DNA from: Deltaproteobacteria bacterium | GTDB taxonomy: Bacteria; Desulfobacterota; Desulfobulbia; Desulfobulbales; Desulfurivibrionaceae | Direction: 5' to 3' | Length of the DNA: 64,000 bases | Assembly: GCA_013349295.1 (NCBI GenBank) | Contig: DUZW01000004.1 | Location: 1 to 64,000 of the forward strand | Part shown: piece after piece, positions 35,301-43,549 of the stretch | Layout of the letters: each line of letters starts with the position of its first letter | How positions within the stretch are numbered: position 1 is the first letter of the stretch | Made by a program: the position numbers and the translations under genes | The notes under the pieces: generated by a model | Databases searched by the model: none | What the model saw: only the letters and a program-made list of their open reading frames with translations | Told to the model about the DNA's origin: nothing

Positions 35301-36106
35301 AATTGGCCATTAATATAAAAAGCAATCCTTGAGTCGGTGGCAGTACCTGTTGCCGCCACGCCGGCGTACGGCGAGGCGAGGTTGTCGCTGACCCCGGTCT
35401 GGGAGATAACCTTTTGGTCGTTGATGGCTTGGGCGGTGTTCCAGGCACCGGTCATGTTCAGGCCGCTGACTCCGGCGTTGGTGAGATCAATGTCTGCACC
35501 CAGAACGTCAACCACATCCACCCCGTTGATCAACAGATTGCCGGTGGTGATGTCCCCAGCTGCGCCATTGGGTATCGTGCCGGTCAACTGGGTGGAGCTG
35601 CTGTCCGGCATACGACCGCCATTGACAAAGTAACCATCCCGGGCATCTTGGATAAAGGGGGTGGGTTCTGTATCGGTGTAGCCGGTGGTGCGGAAGCCGC
35701 CGAAGATGTACTTGCCATTCACCGCAGTGTTGCTCAGGGTGATTGTCGACTCGAAGAGGTGTTGTATTTCTTCTGCGGCACTCAATCGGTTTTCCGGAGT
35801 CATGGTGCCATTGGCCAGTTGGATGGCCAGGACCTTTGCCCGGGAGGCGATGTCCTTCATCTGGGTGAGGGAGTTTTCTGCGGCGGTGATCGTTTTGTCG
35901 CCAAAGGAAAGATTGCTTTGGTACTGGGTGATCTGGGTGATGCTGCTTCTGAGCCCCAGGGAGGTCACCAGGCCGACGGGGTTCTCGGAGATCTTCGAGA
36001 TCTGTTTGCCCGAGGAGATCTGGGAGTTGATCCGGTTCATATCCGTGTTGATCTTATTGAGGTTCCCCAGGATATTATTATGGATGGACTGCATGGTGAT
36101 CCGCAT
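32369..36106 (-). CDS. flgL: Hook-associated protein 3 FlgL, greatly enlarged
   Basis: 1245 residues; typical FlgL has 300-450. N-terminal flagellin-like D0/D1 region is at 1-140 (SSGKQISKISENPVGLVTSL, FESTITLSNTAVNGKYIFGG), and the C-terminal D0/D1 at about 1160-1245 (LTTQVSDFGARANRIIVQQQ). Between them a ~900-residue insert repeats a module at about 190-345, 355-510 and 605-805. Each has an 'INGV' strand, a 'TTLYAGAA' or similar loop, 'VGNGSNGG', 'IVLRNTLAGDE' and 'ILAELGLGGG'. FlgL joins hook to filament. AGGAGA precedes the start; flgK ends nine bases upstream. Confidence 0.92.
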   Translation of the reverse strand: MRITMQSIHNNILGNLNKINTDMNRINSQISSGKQISKISENPVGLVTSLGLRSSITQITQYQSNLSFGDKTITAAENSLTQMKDIASRAKVLAIQLANGTMTPENRLSAAEEIQHLFESTITLSNTAVNGKYIFGGFRTTGYTDTEPTPFIQDARDGYFVNGGRMPDSSSTQLTGTIPNGAAGDITTGNLLINGVDVVDVLGADIDLTNAGVSGLNMTGAWNTAQAINDQKVISQTGVSDNLASPYAGVAATGTATDSRIAFYINGQFVDTDATDPLLSGDSAAQVAAKIVAAIQALPPATGITAEVGTGNNGGALNSIIIRNSTSGNTSPIEISGLNATEKTISGLTNNKATEGVTAKLTTLYAGAAATVPALPAPGDTTSVFFYLNGVPVNFSIDDNGTTTDAANATVTAINKISDRTGVTAVRGTDANGGVADSVVLYNTLAGNEANITITGYTETGASTTGLADIDQAIGNNNNTGTISLSSTASFEINTSAADDTILNLLGLGGGLKGFADDTGDGVLRYGSALTSGILDINGVAITTSADTLSDIYQDISAAAKAAAINNATSQSGVSATIVPVIITATRPVQAGTEETKLTGVVTNNTIAANDLHINGIDVAAINTGVVTSGLNTEKTYNAKEAINVISATTGVSASLTTLYAGAAADPGAATTAISFELNGTTVSVNATGTTATEIAQKTVAAINTKKELTGVIAVVGNGSNGGPSGAIVLRNTLAGDETPITLSGLAATETARIGLADTPAGGQIADANHNTGAITLSSATAFQLSSPNNLTDDSILAELGLGGGESNTGIPGDLAADGILEYGSTPISLNSGDLTINGINIFSKATAITSGDSSNALIDGINAKTEQTGVKAGRNNAGQIILSTVDGRNLHIQTSAIGEKVTQLNGGSAPQDQVYFGELRLWGANEFFINSDTTTVGAITNYETGFNAIGLAGGASASGQPADVADDGKIFVNTITYENGYVRYAGDRDNDFAVKIGQQSTIEVAKNGMSAIMDTGLFTVLKGLQDALRGQNYTTLTGGAKALDTSALLDSGKTGLPLEDELQNGSFTIVVNSHDTSPSRILSAVSINIDLAKDSLTDIANRINGVPGISASWSDDGHLQINSNDPERYTFALSNDTSNFLRVTGSETDNAQVSNINKSIGDLDNLMQNLTTQVSDFGARANRIIVQQQIYQNLELSTKANLSEQEDTDLTKALMEMKAKEIAYEAALSAAAKTMQLSLVDFLK

Positions 36107-36115
36107 GGCTATCTC

Positions 36116-38953
36116 CTATCGTACCGAATCGAGCAGGGTCTGCAGCATTTCATCGGACATGGTGATGAGGCGGGCTGCCGCGGTATAGGCGTGCTGGTAT
36201 TTTATAAGGTTGGCCATCTCCTCATCCAGGGAGACGCCGGATACCGAATCGCGCATTTCATTCATCTGGTTGTTGACCAGCACATTGTATTCGTATGAAT
36301 TGTTGATGGTGCGGGTGCTGTTGGCCACCTCGCCCACCAGGGAATTGTAAAATCCGTCCAGGGTGTTTTGGCTGCCGCTGGTATAGCTTATATACTCATC
36401 GTGCTGAATGGCGGTAATCTTGAGCACATTGCTGTTGTCGCCGCGATATACCTCGCCTTGCGAGTTGACGGCGCCTGCGGCAATGAGGTTGAGATCTCCG
36501 GTAACCACGTTGTTCATGCCGATACTTGCCGCATCGTGGCCGGTGAAAAAGGTGTTGAGCCCCGCAAGCTGGAGAAAGTTTGAGGTGTCGTTGGCAAAGG
36601 CGAACTGGTGGCTTGCGTCCGGGGTGAGGCGCAGGCTGTTTCCTGAATTTGAGGCGGTCACCCAGTTGCTGCTGTTGGTGGCCGCGGCAACGGTTCTGTT
36701 GATGATTCCCACCACATCGTCAAGGCTGTACGCCCGCTCCAGGGAGATGGTTACCGGCTGGGGCAGGGCCAGGGTTCCATCGTTTTTATTGTAGATCCAA
36801 AGGTCGAAGCTGCCGGAGGTATCGAGTTCGTCAAAATAATCGTACCCGGAGAGTAGAGGACCTTCGTTGCTGTTTTCGTAACTGAAGGTGAATTTTCCGT
36901 CGTTGGCCTGCTGGTCGCCGTCCACCCCTCCCGCTGTTGCGGTGAAGTTGGTGAAACCAAAAATGGCGCCGTTGCCGGCAACCGTTGTAAAGCTGTCTAC
37001 CACGATGGGGGTGTTGTCGCCGGTGGTGGAGTTTTCGAAATGGATCTTGCCGTTGACAAGGCTCACCGCAACAGGCTCGCCTGTTGCGTTTATGGCGGCT
37101 TGAAGTTTGGTGACAATGGTGGTGGCGCTGTCCGCAGCCAGCACAGTCACGGGAATGTTTGTGCCGTTGAGATTGAAGGTGATGTCGGTGGCTATGCCCG
37201 CAGGGTTGGTTACCGTCCCGCCATCATAAAAGGTTGTGAGCTGGTCGCCGCCGCCCATGCCGAGCTGGGCCAGGGTAAAGTCGTTGGAGCCCGCATCGAC
37301 ATAGATGGTGCTGCTGGAGAAGAGGGTGATCTCCCCGGTGTTGTGGGTGGCGTCGGCGGTGTAAGTGCCGACGGTGAGCCCGGTGTTGGCCTCCAGTCCG
37401 GCTATTGATGAGGTGAGATTGGAAATGATGATGTTTGATTCATCTCCGGGGTTGGTGTTTTTTAGAACGATGGAGTTCGTTTCTCCCCCATTGGTGCCAT
37501 CTCCGACCACGGCTTCGATGGTAACAAAGTTGGTGGTGGTCGAAGCCGTGTTATGGGCGGCGATGGCTGAGTTGATTTGCGAAACAAGTCGTGCGGCAAA
37601 GGTTGCGGCAGTACTGTCGTCGGGGGAGACGCCATCGTTGTCAATGGTGTAGTTGACTGTAACCCCGTTGATGTCAAGTGAGATAGTCTCGTTATCATTG
37701 GCCGGTGCCGCTCCTATAGCTGTCATCGCGCTGCCTGCCACCAGAGTGGTGAGCCGCGCCTCAACCCCGGTCTCGGCCGCGTTGATGGCGGTAACGGCGT
37801 TGAAAGCCTTGCCCATGGCCAGGCCTTTCACTGCGGAGACCCCGACGATTTCACCCACTGACCGGTCGTTGATCGTCATGGTTCCGGCAGGAATGGTCGT
37901 TGCGGCAGTGGTCGCGTCCACCGGCGTAGTCAAGCGCGCCACGTTCTTGGCCACTTCCGCACCGGTCAGGGTCTTGTCGAAGAGGAGCATGCCGACGCCC
38001 TGGGTATGCTGCTGGTTGATTTCCCGGATCAGAGAGTTGGCAAAGGCGTCCAGGCGGCCAAGGAAGTTGCCGGGGTCGCCCTCGATCAGATTGCCACGCA
38101 CCTCGAGCCAGCCGCCGATCTTACCCCCCAGTTCCGCACCGCTGCCCACCGGCTTGCTGGTCAGATTACCCTTGCCGTCCTGGCTTATCCAGAGGAGCTG
38201 GTTGTTGGCCCAGTCTACCCGCCAGGATTCGTTGCTTTCCACCAGGGCATGGCCGTCGGCCATGAGCACGCTGTATCCGCCATTTTTATCTTCAAAATAG
38301 GTGAGGTCGAGCAGGGTGGAAAGATCCTTGAGCACCGCATCCCGTTTGTCACGCAGGTCGTTGGCCTGTCCCTTGGAAGACTCGGCTGTGGAGATCTGTA
38401 CATTGAGGCCGGCAATCTGGCTGGCTAAGGAGTTGACGTCTTTGATGGCCGTGTCAAGGCTGACCCCGAGGTCGAATTTGGCCTGCGACATCTCTGCGGT
38501 CATGCTGTGCAGCTGGTCGATGATCGACTGGGACGACTGCACCACGGATTGGCGGGTTGCCGAGAGCTCCGGGTTGTCGGCCATATCCTGCCAGGAGTTC
38601 CAGAACTGGCTCATCAGGTCGTTGATGCCCATGCCCGGTGCTTCGTTGAACACGGTTTCCACCAGCCGCATGGATTCCTGTTGTGCCTGGAGATTGCCCA
38701 GGGTCGATTGCTGGCTGGCAAGCCGCTGGACCATGAACTGGTCATAGTTCCTGAGGATCGTCACCCCCTTGACGCCGCCGCCCAGCATTCCCGCATTGAT
38801 GGGGGTTGCCTGCGCGGCTTGCAGTTCCAGGGATTGCCGGGTGTAGCCGGGGGTGTCGACATTGGCGATATTGTTCGACGCCACCTGCAACGAGAGCTGG
38901 TGGGTGAGCAATGCCTCCTTGGCGACACTCAGAACATGGGAGACCCCGGCCAT
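36116..38953 (-). CDS. flgK: Hook-associated protein 1 FlgK, enlarged
   Basis: 945 residues; family norm 450-650. N-terminal D0/D1 has the canonical NNIANVDTPGYTRQS motif (27-41) and a long helical region; the C-terminus carries the matching helix ending VSGVSLDEEMANLIKYQHAY. A ~190-residue insert (about 384-569: LTTLVAG, VVGDGTNGGETNSIVLKN, LAQLGMGGG) is the same module that is repeated in FlgL. A second beta-rich region (about 570-800) follows. FlgK forms the first hook-filament junction ring. GGGAGG lies nine bases before the ATG. Confidence 0.95.
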   Translation of the reverse strand: MAGVSHVLSVAKEALLTHQLSLQVASNNIANVDTPGYTRQSLELQAAQATPINAGMLGGGVKGVTILRNYDQFMVQRLASQQSTLGNLQAQQESMRLVETVFNEAPGMGINDLMSQFWNSWQDMADNPELSATRQSVVQSSQSIIDQLHSMTAEMSQAKFDLGVSLDTAIKDVNSLASQIAGLNVQISTAESSKGQANDLRDKRDAVLKDLSTLLDLTYFEDKNGGYSVLMADGHALVESNESWRVDWANNQLLWISQDGKGNLTSKPVGSGAELGGKIGGWLEVRGNLIEGDPGNFLGRLDAFANSLIREINQQHTQGVGMLLFDKTLTGAEVAKNVARLTTPVDATTAATTIPAGTMTINDRSVGEIVGVSAVKGLAMGKAFNAVTAINAAETGVEARLTTLVAGSAMTAIGAAPANDNETISLDINGVTVNYTIDNDGVSPDDSTAATFAARLVSQINSAIAAHNTASTTTNFVTIEAVVGDGTNGGETNSIVLKNTNPGDESNIIISNLTSSIAGLEANTGLTVGTYTADATHNTGEITLFSSSTIYVDAGSNDFTLAQLGMGGGDQLTTFYDGGTVTNPAGIATDITFNLNGTNIPVTVLAADSATTIVTKLQAAINATGEPVAVSLVNGKIHFENSTTGDNTPIVVDSFTTVAGNGAIFGFTNFTATAGGVDGDQQANDGKFTFSYENSNEGPLLSGYDYFDELDTSGSFDLWIYNKNDGTLALPQPVTISLERAYSLDDVVGIINRTVAAATNSSNWVTASNSGNSLRLTPDASHQFAFANDTSNFLQLAGLNTFFTGHDAASIGMNNVVTGDLNLIAAGAVNSQGEVYRGDNSNVLKITAIQHDEYISYTSGSQNTLDGFYNSLVGEVANSTRTINNSYEYNVLVNNQMNEMRDSVSGVSLDEEMANLIKYQHAYTAAARLITMSDEMLQTLLDSVR

Positions 38954-38957
38954 GGTC

Positions 38958-39479
38958 TTACACCTCCCTGCTGATGAAAGAGGGCTGGTTCAGTGAGGCT
39001 TTCCGGCTCATCCCGGTGGCGCCGTACATGGGGCGGTCCGCAATCCCGCTGGTGATCATGGAAAGAGCGTCGTTCAGGTATTTTTTTACGTCCGCGGCAA
39101 AGAGCTTGTTTGTTTGGTTGCGGCTGAGGATATCTTCCCGGAGGGCCGCAAGCTTCTGGCGATAGAGCGTCAGTTTTTCGCCCTCTTCCGGAGGGACGGC
39201 CGGGATGAGTTCGGAGAGCCGCGCCGACTGGCCTGCCGCCCTGGAAAGAAATTGTCCGGCCATATCCTGAAGGAGGGTGTCCATGGCCTGGATGCGGCCC
39301 AGTCGGTTTTCCTTCCGGCCGTTCAGGAGCATCAGGGCCTGCATGTCCATGGCCAGCATGGCTTGCTGTTCCTCGCTCAGGATGGCGAGCATGTCTTCGG
39401 AGAGATGGACTTCCTGCTCAAGGGCTTCAAAGAATCTGCTGGGCAGGGAGCGGTGTTCCGTTGTCTGTGTGTGTGACAT
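38958..39479 (-). CDS. flgN: Flagellar export chaperone FlgN
   Basis: 173 residues, mostly alpha-helical. The start at 39479 has AAGGAG at eight bases, inside the last codons of flgJ; an upstream ATG at 39485 overlaps the flgJ stop. The helical core SEDMLAILSEEQQAMLAMDM and QALMLLNGRKENRLGRIQAM matches the FlgN family, as does its place before flgK. It binds FlgK and FlgL before export through the flagellar type III system. The tail (GIADRPMYGATGMSRKASLN) is flexible and may include the cargo-binding end. Confidence 0.88.
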   Translation of the reverse strand: MSHTQTTEHRSLPSRFFEALEQEVHLSEDMLAILSEEQQAMLAMDMQALMLLNGRKENRLGRIQAMDTLLQDMAGQFLSRAAGQSARLSELIPAVPPEEGEKLTLYRQKLAALREDILSRNQTNKLFAADVKKYLNDALSMITSGIADRPMYGATGMSRKASLNQPSFISREV

Positions 39480-39481
39480 GA

Positions 39482-39793
39482 TCATTTCTCCTTGTTCGGT
39501 GGAACATGGGCTTGCGAGAGTTGCCGGTAAAGCATTTCGCCAAAGCCGAGAGCGTTGCTGCCCGCCATTTTTTGGGTCATCTGGTCGTCCTGGATGGACT
39601 GAAACATTTCCTCGCCATAGCCGCCGTCGAGCAGGCCGCTTTTTTCGATGCCCTGGCGGGCCTGGCTGAGAATCTGTTTGAGCATCAGGGCTTCAAACCC
39701 GGCGCAGGCCTCGCGGAGTTTCTTCTCTTTGAGCGTATCGGCCGAATTGGTGATTCCCTTAAGTCCGGTTGTTGCTTCGCTGATAATATCCAT
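39482..39793 (-). CDS. flgJ: Rod-binding protein FlgJ, N-terminal domain only
   Basis: 103 residues: only the rod-cap domain, without the C-terminal muramidase of enterobacterial FlgJ. The typical core is present: KKLREACAGFEALMLKQILS, YGEEMFQSIQDDQMTQKMAG and LGFGEMLYRQL. Single-domain FlgJ is common outside gamma-proteobacteria, where a separate lytic enzyme opens the peptidoglycan. No such enzyme is encoded in this cluster; NagZ at 46.8 kb is not a lytic transglycosylase. The gene overlaps flgN start signals. Confidence 0.9.
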   Translation of the reverse strand: MDIISEATTGLKGITNSADTLKEKKLREACAGFEALMLKQILSQARQGIEKSGLLDGGYGEEMFQSIQDDQMTQKMAGSNALGFGEMLYRQLSQAHVPPNKEK

Positions 39794-39879
39794 GTCGTTC
39801 CGGTCCAGTGTCTAATCCCGATAAACGGGGTAAGTGCGTTAACGAAATTATTTTCTGTCGGGAAATAATTTCTAACTCA

Positions 39880-40995
39880 CTAAATGATTTCCAGTTCCGC
39901 CTGCAGGGCGCCCGCAGCCTTGATGGCCTGAAAGATGGCGATGAGTTCGCGGGGCGCGACACCTACCGAGTTCAAGGCCCGGACCACTTCGCCCAGGGTC
40001 ACGCCGGGTTGCAGGGTTACCACCTTCTGGCCGATCTTGGCTGTGTCAACCGGGGCATTGGCCGGAGCGCCGGGCTGGGGCGGGGGCTTGACCTGCAGGC
40101 TCAGGTTGCCATGGGAAAGAGCCAGTTGATTGATGGTGACGTTGTCGCCCATGACCACCGTGCCGGTCCGTTCATTCAGGACTACCCTGGCCCGATTTTC
40201 CGGGTTGATTTCAATGTTTTCCAGGGCTGCCAGCAGGGCAATCTCCTGGGCCCGGTATTTTGCCGGGACGGTGACATCCACCGAGGCGCCGTCCCGGGCA
40301 GTGGCGTAAGCGCCGCCCAGATAGGTGTCAATGGCCGTTTTCATCAGGGAGATCGTGGTGAAATCCGGCGAGGCCAGGCTGATGGTGATGCTCTCCTTGT
40401 TGGCAAAGCTTACCGGCACTTCCCGCTCCACCGAGGCGCCGTTGGTGATCCGGGCCACGGTCAGGTGATTTGCCTGCCGGGCCGTGGCCCGACCTTCCGT
40501 GCCGCCCCCGACGCTGATGGGTCCCTGGGCCATGGCATAGACGTTATTGTCAAGCCCCTTGAGCGGGGTAACCAGCAGGGTCCCGCCTTGGAGGGAGGTG
40601 GCGTCGCCCACCGAAGAAAGGGTCACGTCGATTTTCTGCCCCACCTTGAAAAAGGGGGGGAGGGTGGCGGTTACCATGACGCTGGCGATATTTTTCACTC
40701 TGGTGCCTTCCGGGTCCACCTTGACCCCGAGGTTGTTGAGCATATTGTTGAGTCCCTGGCCGGTAAAGGCGGCCTTATTGCCGTCGCCGGTGCCGTCCAG
40801 GCCGACCACAATGCCGTAGCCCACCAACTGGTTGTTCCGTACCCCTTTCACCGAGGCCAGGTCTTTCAGGCGCACGGCATGGGCAAGTCCGGCGTCGGCG
40901 AGAAGCCCGATCAGCAGCGCGCCGGCAACGAGCAGCGTGGTGCGCCGCATCGTCTGGCCGGGATTGTTTGTGTTTTTTACTTTTGTTGACTGCAT
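39880..40995 (-). CDS. flgI: Flagellar P-ring protein FlgI
   Basis: 371 residues from ATG 40995, where GAGGA is seven bases upstream; the frame is open to 41166 but the upstream part lies across the promoter. Signal peptide MRRTTLLVAGALLIGLLADA follows a short N-terminal extension. Conserved FlgI segments: RLKDLASVKGVRNNQLVGYG, GLDGTGDGNKAAFTGQ, VMVTATLPPFFKVGQKIDVT, and the C-terminal VAPRELIAIFQAIKAAGALQ. It forms the periplasmic P ring around the rod. It has its own sigma-54 promoter at 41044-41059. Confidence 0.96.
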   Translation of the reverse strand: MQSTKVKNTNNPGQTMRRTTLLVAGALLIGLLADAGLAHAVRLKDLASVKGVRNNQLVGYGIVVGLDGTGDGNKAAFTGQGLNNMLNNLGVKVDPEGTRVKNIASVMVTATLPPFFKVGQKIDVTLSSVGDATSLQGGTLLVTPLKGLDNNVYAMAQGPISVGGGTEGRATARQANHLTVARITNGASVEREVPVSFANKESITISLASPDFTTISLMKTAIDTYLGGAYATARDGASVDVTVPAKYRAQEIALLAALENIEINPENRARVVLNERTGTVVMGDNVTINQLALSHGNLSLQVKPPPQPGAPANAPVDTAKIGQKVVTLQPGVTLGEVVRALNSVGVAPRELIAIFQAIKAAGALQAELEII

Positions 40996-41043
40996 GGCGC
41001 TGTCCTCGGTCTGCGTTTTCCTGCGTCTGTATTCTGTAATCAA

Positions 41044-41059
41044 AGCAAACAGCGTGCCA
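41044..41059 (-). promoter_or_regulatory. Sigma-54 promoter of flgI
   Basis: TGGCACG-CTGT-TTGCT on the minus strand matches the consensus TGGCACG-N4-TTGCW exactly. The -12 element is about 50 bases upstream of the flgI ATG. RpoN control is usual for rod and hook genes in many polar-flagellated bacteria. Confidence 0.88.
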
Positions 41060-41167
41060 CGGGATAAGGTTGGGTTGTAATGTGCTATTTCTAAAGGGAA
41101 TATTCTTTTTTTCATGGAAGCATCCTTGGGAGTGAAAGGAATATTTTGCCTAGTCAGCAGGAGCAAG

Positions 41168-41209
41168 GCGCAAGGTTAAAGGTCGCTTCTTTCACCTTTA
41201 TCCTTGCGC
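41168..41209. repeat. 16-bp stem hairpin between flgH and flgI
   Basis: GCGCAAGGTTAAAGGT (41168-41183) pairs with ACCTTTATCCTTGCGC (41194-41209) with one mismatch, loop of ten. It lies just past the flgH stop and upstream of the flgI sigma-54 promoter. No T run follows, so it may act as a processing or protection site that uncouples flgH from flgI. Confidence 0.6.
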
Positions 41210-41217
41210 TGTTATCC

Positions 41218-41922
41218 TCAAAACGGCCAGACGCTGTCCAAGGCCCGAGCCAGCCAGCCTGGTTGCTGCTTGTCCCCGAGCACCCCCTGGCCGCTGTATT
41301 CTATCCGGGCGTCGGCAACATGGGTCGAGAGGACCGAGTTGTCCTGGGCAACATCCTGCGGGCGGATGATGCCGGAAAGAATAATGTGCTGGGTTTCATT
41401 GTTGACCTTCACCTCCTGGTAGCCGCGGATGTTCAGGTTGCCGTCGGTGGTGATATCGACGACCCTGGCGGAGATGGTGGCGGTGACGTTGCTTTTCCTG
41501 TCGGTTTTTCCTTTTCCCTCAAAATCATTGGTCAGCTTGGCCTGAAGCTCGGTGAGCGAGGGGGAAAAGCGGCTGTTTTTGTCCGCCAGCCAGGTTTCCA
41601 GGCCGAACAAGCTTGAGATGCCGCCGGTGGTGGAGGATGTTCGTTGGGTTTTGGTGTTGGCCTCTTTGTTGGCCTTGGAGGTTTCCACGATGCGGACCAG
41701 GACGATATCGCCGATCCTTTTTGCCCGACTGTCCGCATAGAGATCGAGACCGTTGCCGGCGTTATAGATTGTTCCTTCCGGCTGAGCCTGTGCGGCGCGC
41801 GGGGGGGTGGGCAGGGTGTAGCGCTCCGGCAGCTGCTGGGCCTGTTGGCTGGCGGAGCCGGCGCAGCCGGTAAGGCCTGCCAGCAGAAGGATGACGATGG
41901 TGGAATGTAGTGTCGTGCGCAT
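41218..41922 (-). CDS. flgH: Flagellar L-ring lipoprotein FlgH
   Basis: 234 residues from ATG 41922 (AAGGAG upstream). Lipoprotein signal ILLLAGLTGCAGS, lipidation at the Cys of LTGC. Conserved FlgH elements: LYADSRAKRIGDIVLVRIVE, LTNDFEGKGKTDRKSNVTAT and GYQEVKVNNETQHIILSGII, ending with ADARIEYSGQGVLGDKQQPG. It assembles the outer-membrane L ring. It begins 32 bases after flgA. Expected length and all family blocks are present. Confidence 0.96.
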   Translation of the reverse strand: MRTTLHSTIVILLLAGLTGCAGSASQQAQQLPERYTLPTPPRAAQAQPEGTIYNAGNGLDLYADSRAKRIGDIVLVRIVETSKANKEANTKTQRTSSTTGGISSLFGLETWLADKNSRFSPSLTELQAKLTNDFEGKGKTDRKSNVTATISARVVDITTDGNLNIRGYQEVKVNNETQHIILSGIIRPQDVAQDNSVLSTHVADARIEYSGQGVLGDKQQPGWLARALDSVWPF

Positions 41923-41954
41923 AATCTTCTCCTTTGAAGGGTGGGGCAAGTGTC

Positions 41955-42683
41955 TCAAAATTCGGCTTCCACGATGCCGGCGTCCAGAACTCTGGCATGG
42001 ATCTCGCGGCGGCTCATGAGGTTTTTGACCCGGACCATTTCTCCGAGTGCCCCGGAATTTCTCGCCTCTCCGGGCGCGGTTATTTGGATGGCTTTCGATT
42101 TTGCCATGATGGTCACCCGGTCGCCCCGATGCACCAAGGGCGGGGCGTCAATGGCCTGGGCGTACAGGATGGACCCGGGCGGAAGCGAGATTTTGAGCTT
42201 CTGCCCGATCGCCTGTTCCGGGTCTTGGATGAGTCCGGAATCAAGCATGGAGATGTCCCGCCGCTTGGCTTTGATGTCATTGCCGCTGATGATCTCGTTG
42301 CGGTTCAGCCGTTTGGTAGTGCTGACAACCGTGCCGAAAAGTCGCAGATCGCCGCTCATCTTCACCTGACCCTGCTCCGCTCCTTCTTTCAGGATAGCGG
42401 CGGTGATATTTTTTTTGCCGGGCCGGAAGTCGTTTGGGCTCTGGGTGATCCGGTAGTCAAAGCCGCCGCCCGGCAAGGTCATGGTCAGCGGGTGGACTTT
42501 GAAGTTGTCGATTTTGACGTCTTCCCTGGGCCAGGGAGAATTTTTAAGCACAACCTCGTTGAAGATGTTTTCCAGCGCGGCAAGGTCCGAGGGGGCAATC
42601 TTCTCCGCCGTATGTCCGGGAAGAGGACAGGCAAAGAAAAATAAAAAAGCAATAATGAGCAGGCGAGTCACGCGCAAAGGCAT
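41955..42683 (-). CDS. flgA: Flagellar P-ring chaperone FlgA
   Basis: 242 residues with a signal peptide (LLIIAFLFFFACPLPGHTA). C-terminal SAF domain with the family pattern RLNRNEIISGNDI, PPGSILYAQAIDAPPLVHRG and VTIMAKSKAIQITAPGEA; near the end NLMSRREIHARVL. FlgA assists P-ring polymerisation of FlgI in the periplasm. GTAGGAGGAATAA precedes the ATG. Co-located with flgG (14 bases) and flgH, as in many deltaproteobacteria. Confidence 0.93.
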   Translation of the reverse strand: MPLRVTRLLIIAFLFFFACPLPGHTAEKIAPSDLAALENIFNEVVLKNSPWPREDVKIDNFKVHPLTMTLPGGGFDYRITQSPNDFRPGKKNITAAILKEGAEQGQVKMSGDLRLFGTVVSTTKRLNRNEIISGNDIKAKRRDISMLDSGLIQDPEQAIGQKLKISLPPGSILYAQAIDAPPLVHRGDRVTIMAKSKAIQITAPGEARNSGALGEMVRVKNLMSRREIHARVLDAGIVEAEF

Positions 42684-42697
42684 CTTGGTTATTCCTC

Positions 42698-43480
42698 CTA
42701 CCGGACCAGGGTATTCGCCACTTCCAGCAGCTTGTCCGCGGTCGTGACCGCCTTGGAGTTGACCTCGTAGGCGCGCTGGGTAATGATCATGTTGACCAGC
42801 TCCTCGGTGACGTCCACGTTGGAGACCTCCATGAAACGTTGCTGGATCGTGCCCAGACCATCGGAGCCGGGGTTGGCCTCGGTGGGGGCGCCGGAAGCCA
42901 GGGTCTCCTGGAAAAGATTGGCCCCGTAACTGCGCAAGCCGCCGGGATTGATGAAGCTGTGCAGGGTGATCTGGACCGTGCCGAGAACCTGCTGCTGGGC
43001 ATCCTTGGCGGTGAGCAGGCCGTTGCTGTTGATGCCGATGGAGGTTGTTCCCTGGGGCACGGTAAATTCCGGCTGCAAGCGATCGCCGTTTTGGGTAACC
43101 ACATTGCCGTCGCCATCAAGGCTGAAAGCGCCGGCCCGGGTAAAATAATCCTGGCCGTCGCGGATCACCTTGAAAAACCCGCTGCCCTCAATGGCCCAGT
43201 CAAGATCGTTGCCTGTTTCCGTTAGGCTGCCCTGGGTGAAGATTTTCTGCACCGAGGTGGGCTTGACACCGAGGCCGACCTGGATGCCGGACGGCACCCT
43301 GCCGCCATCGGCGGTTTCCGTGCCCATGGCCCGGATTTCCTGGTAGTAGAGATCCTCGAACTGGGCCCGGCTTTTTTTGAAGCCGGCGGTGTTGACGTTG
43401 GCCAGGTTGTTGGCGATGGTGTCCAGCTGCAACTGCTGGCCGGTCATGCCGGAGCGTCCCGAGAATAATGAGCGGATCAT
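42698..43480 (-). CDS. flgG: Distal rod protein FlgG
   Basis: 260 residues. N-terminal rod motif LQLDTIANNLANVNTAGFKK; the central part contains LDWAIEGSGFFKVIRDGQDY and FSLDGDGNVVTQNGDRLQPE; the C-terminal helix is EVSNVDVTEELVNMIITQRA. These match FlgG and the length is canonical. FlgG builds the distal rod that passes through the P and L rings. It lies 69 bases after flgF. Confidence 0.97.
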   Translation of the reverse strand: MIRSLFSGRSGMTGQQLQLDTIANNLANVNTAGFKKSRAQFEDLYYQEIRAMGTETADGGRVPSGIQVGLGVKPTSVQKIFTQGSLTETGNDLDWAIEGSGFFKVIRDGQDYFTRAGAFSLDGDGNVVTQNGDRLQPEFTVPQGTTSIGINSNGLLTAKDAQQQVLGTVQITLHSFINPGGLRSYGANLFQETLASGAPTEANPGSDGLGTIQQRFMEVSNVDVTEELVNMIITQRAYEVNSKAVTTADKLLEVANTLVR

Positions 43481-43549
43481 GCTGGTCCCCTTCTCTTAGA
43501 TGTTGAGTAAATGTTCAGCCGCACTGCTGGATGGTGGCAATGTCAACGG

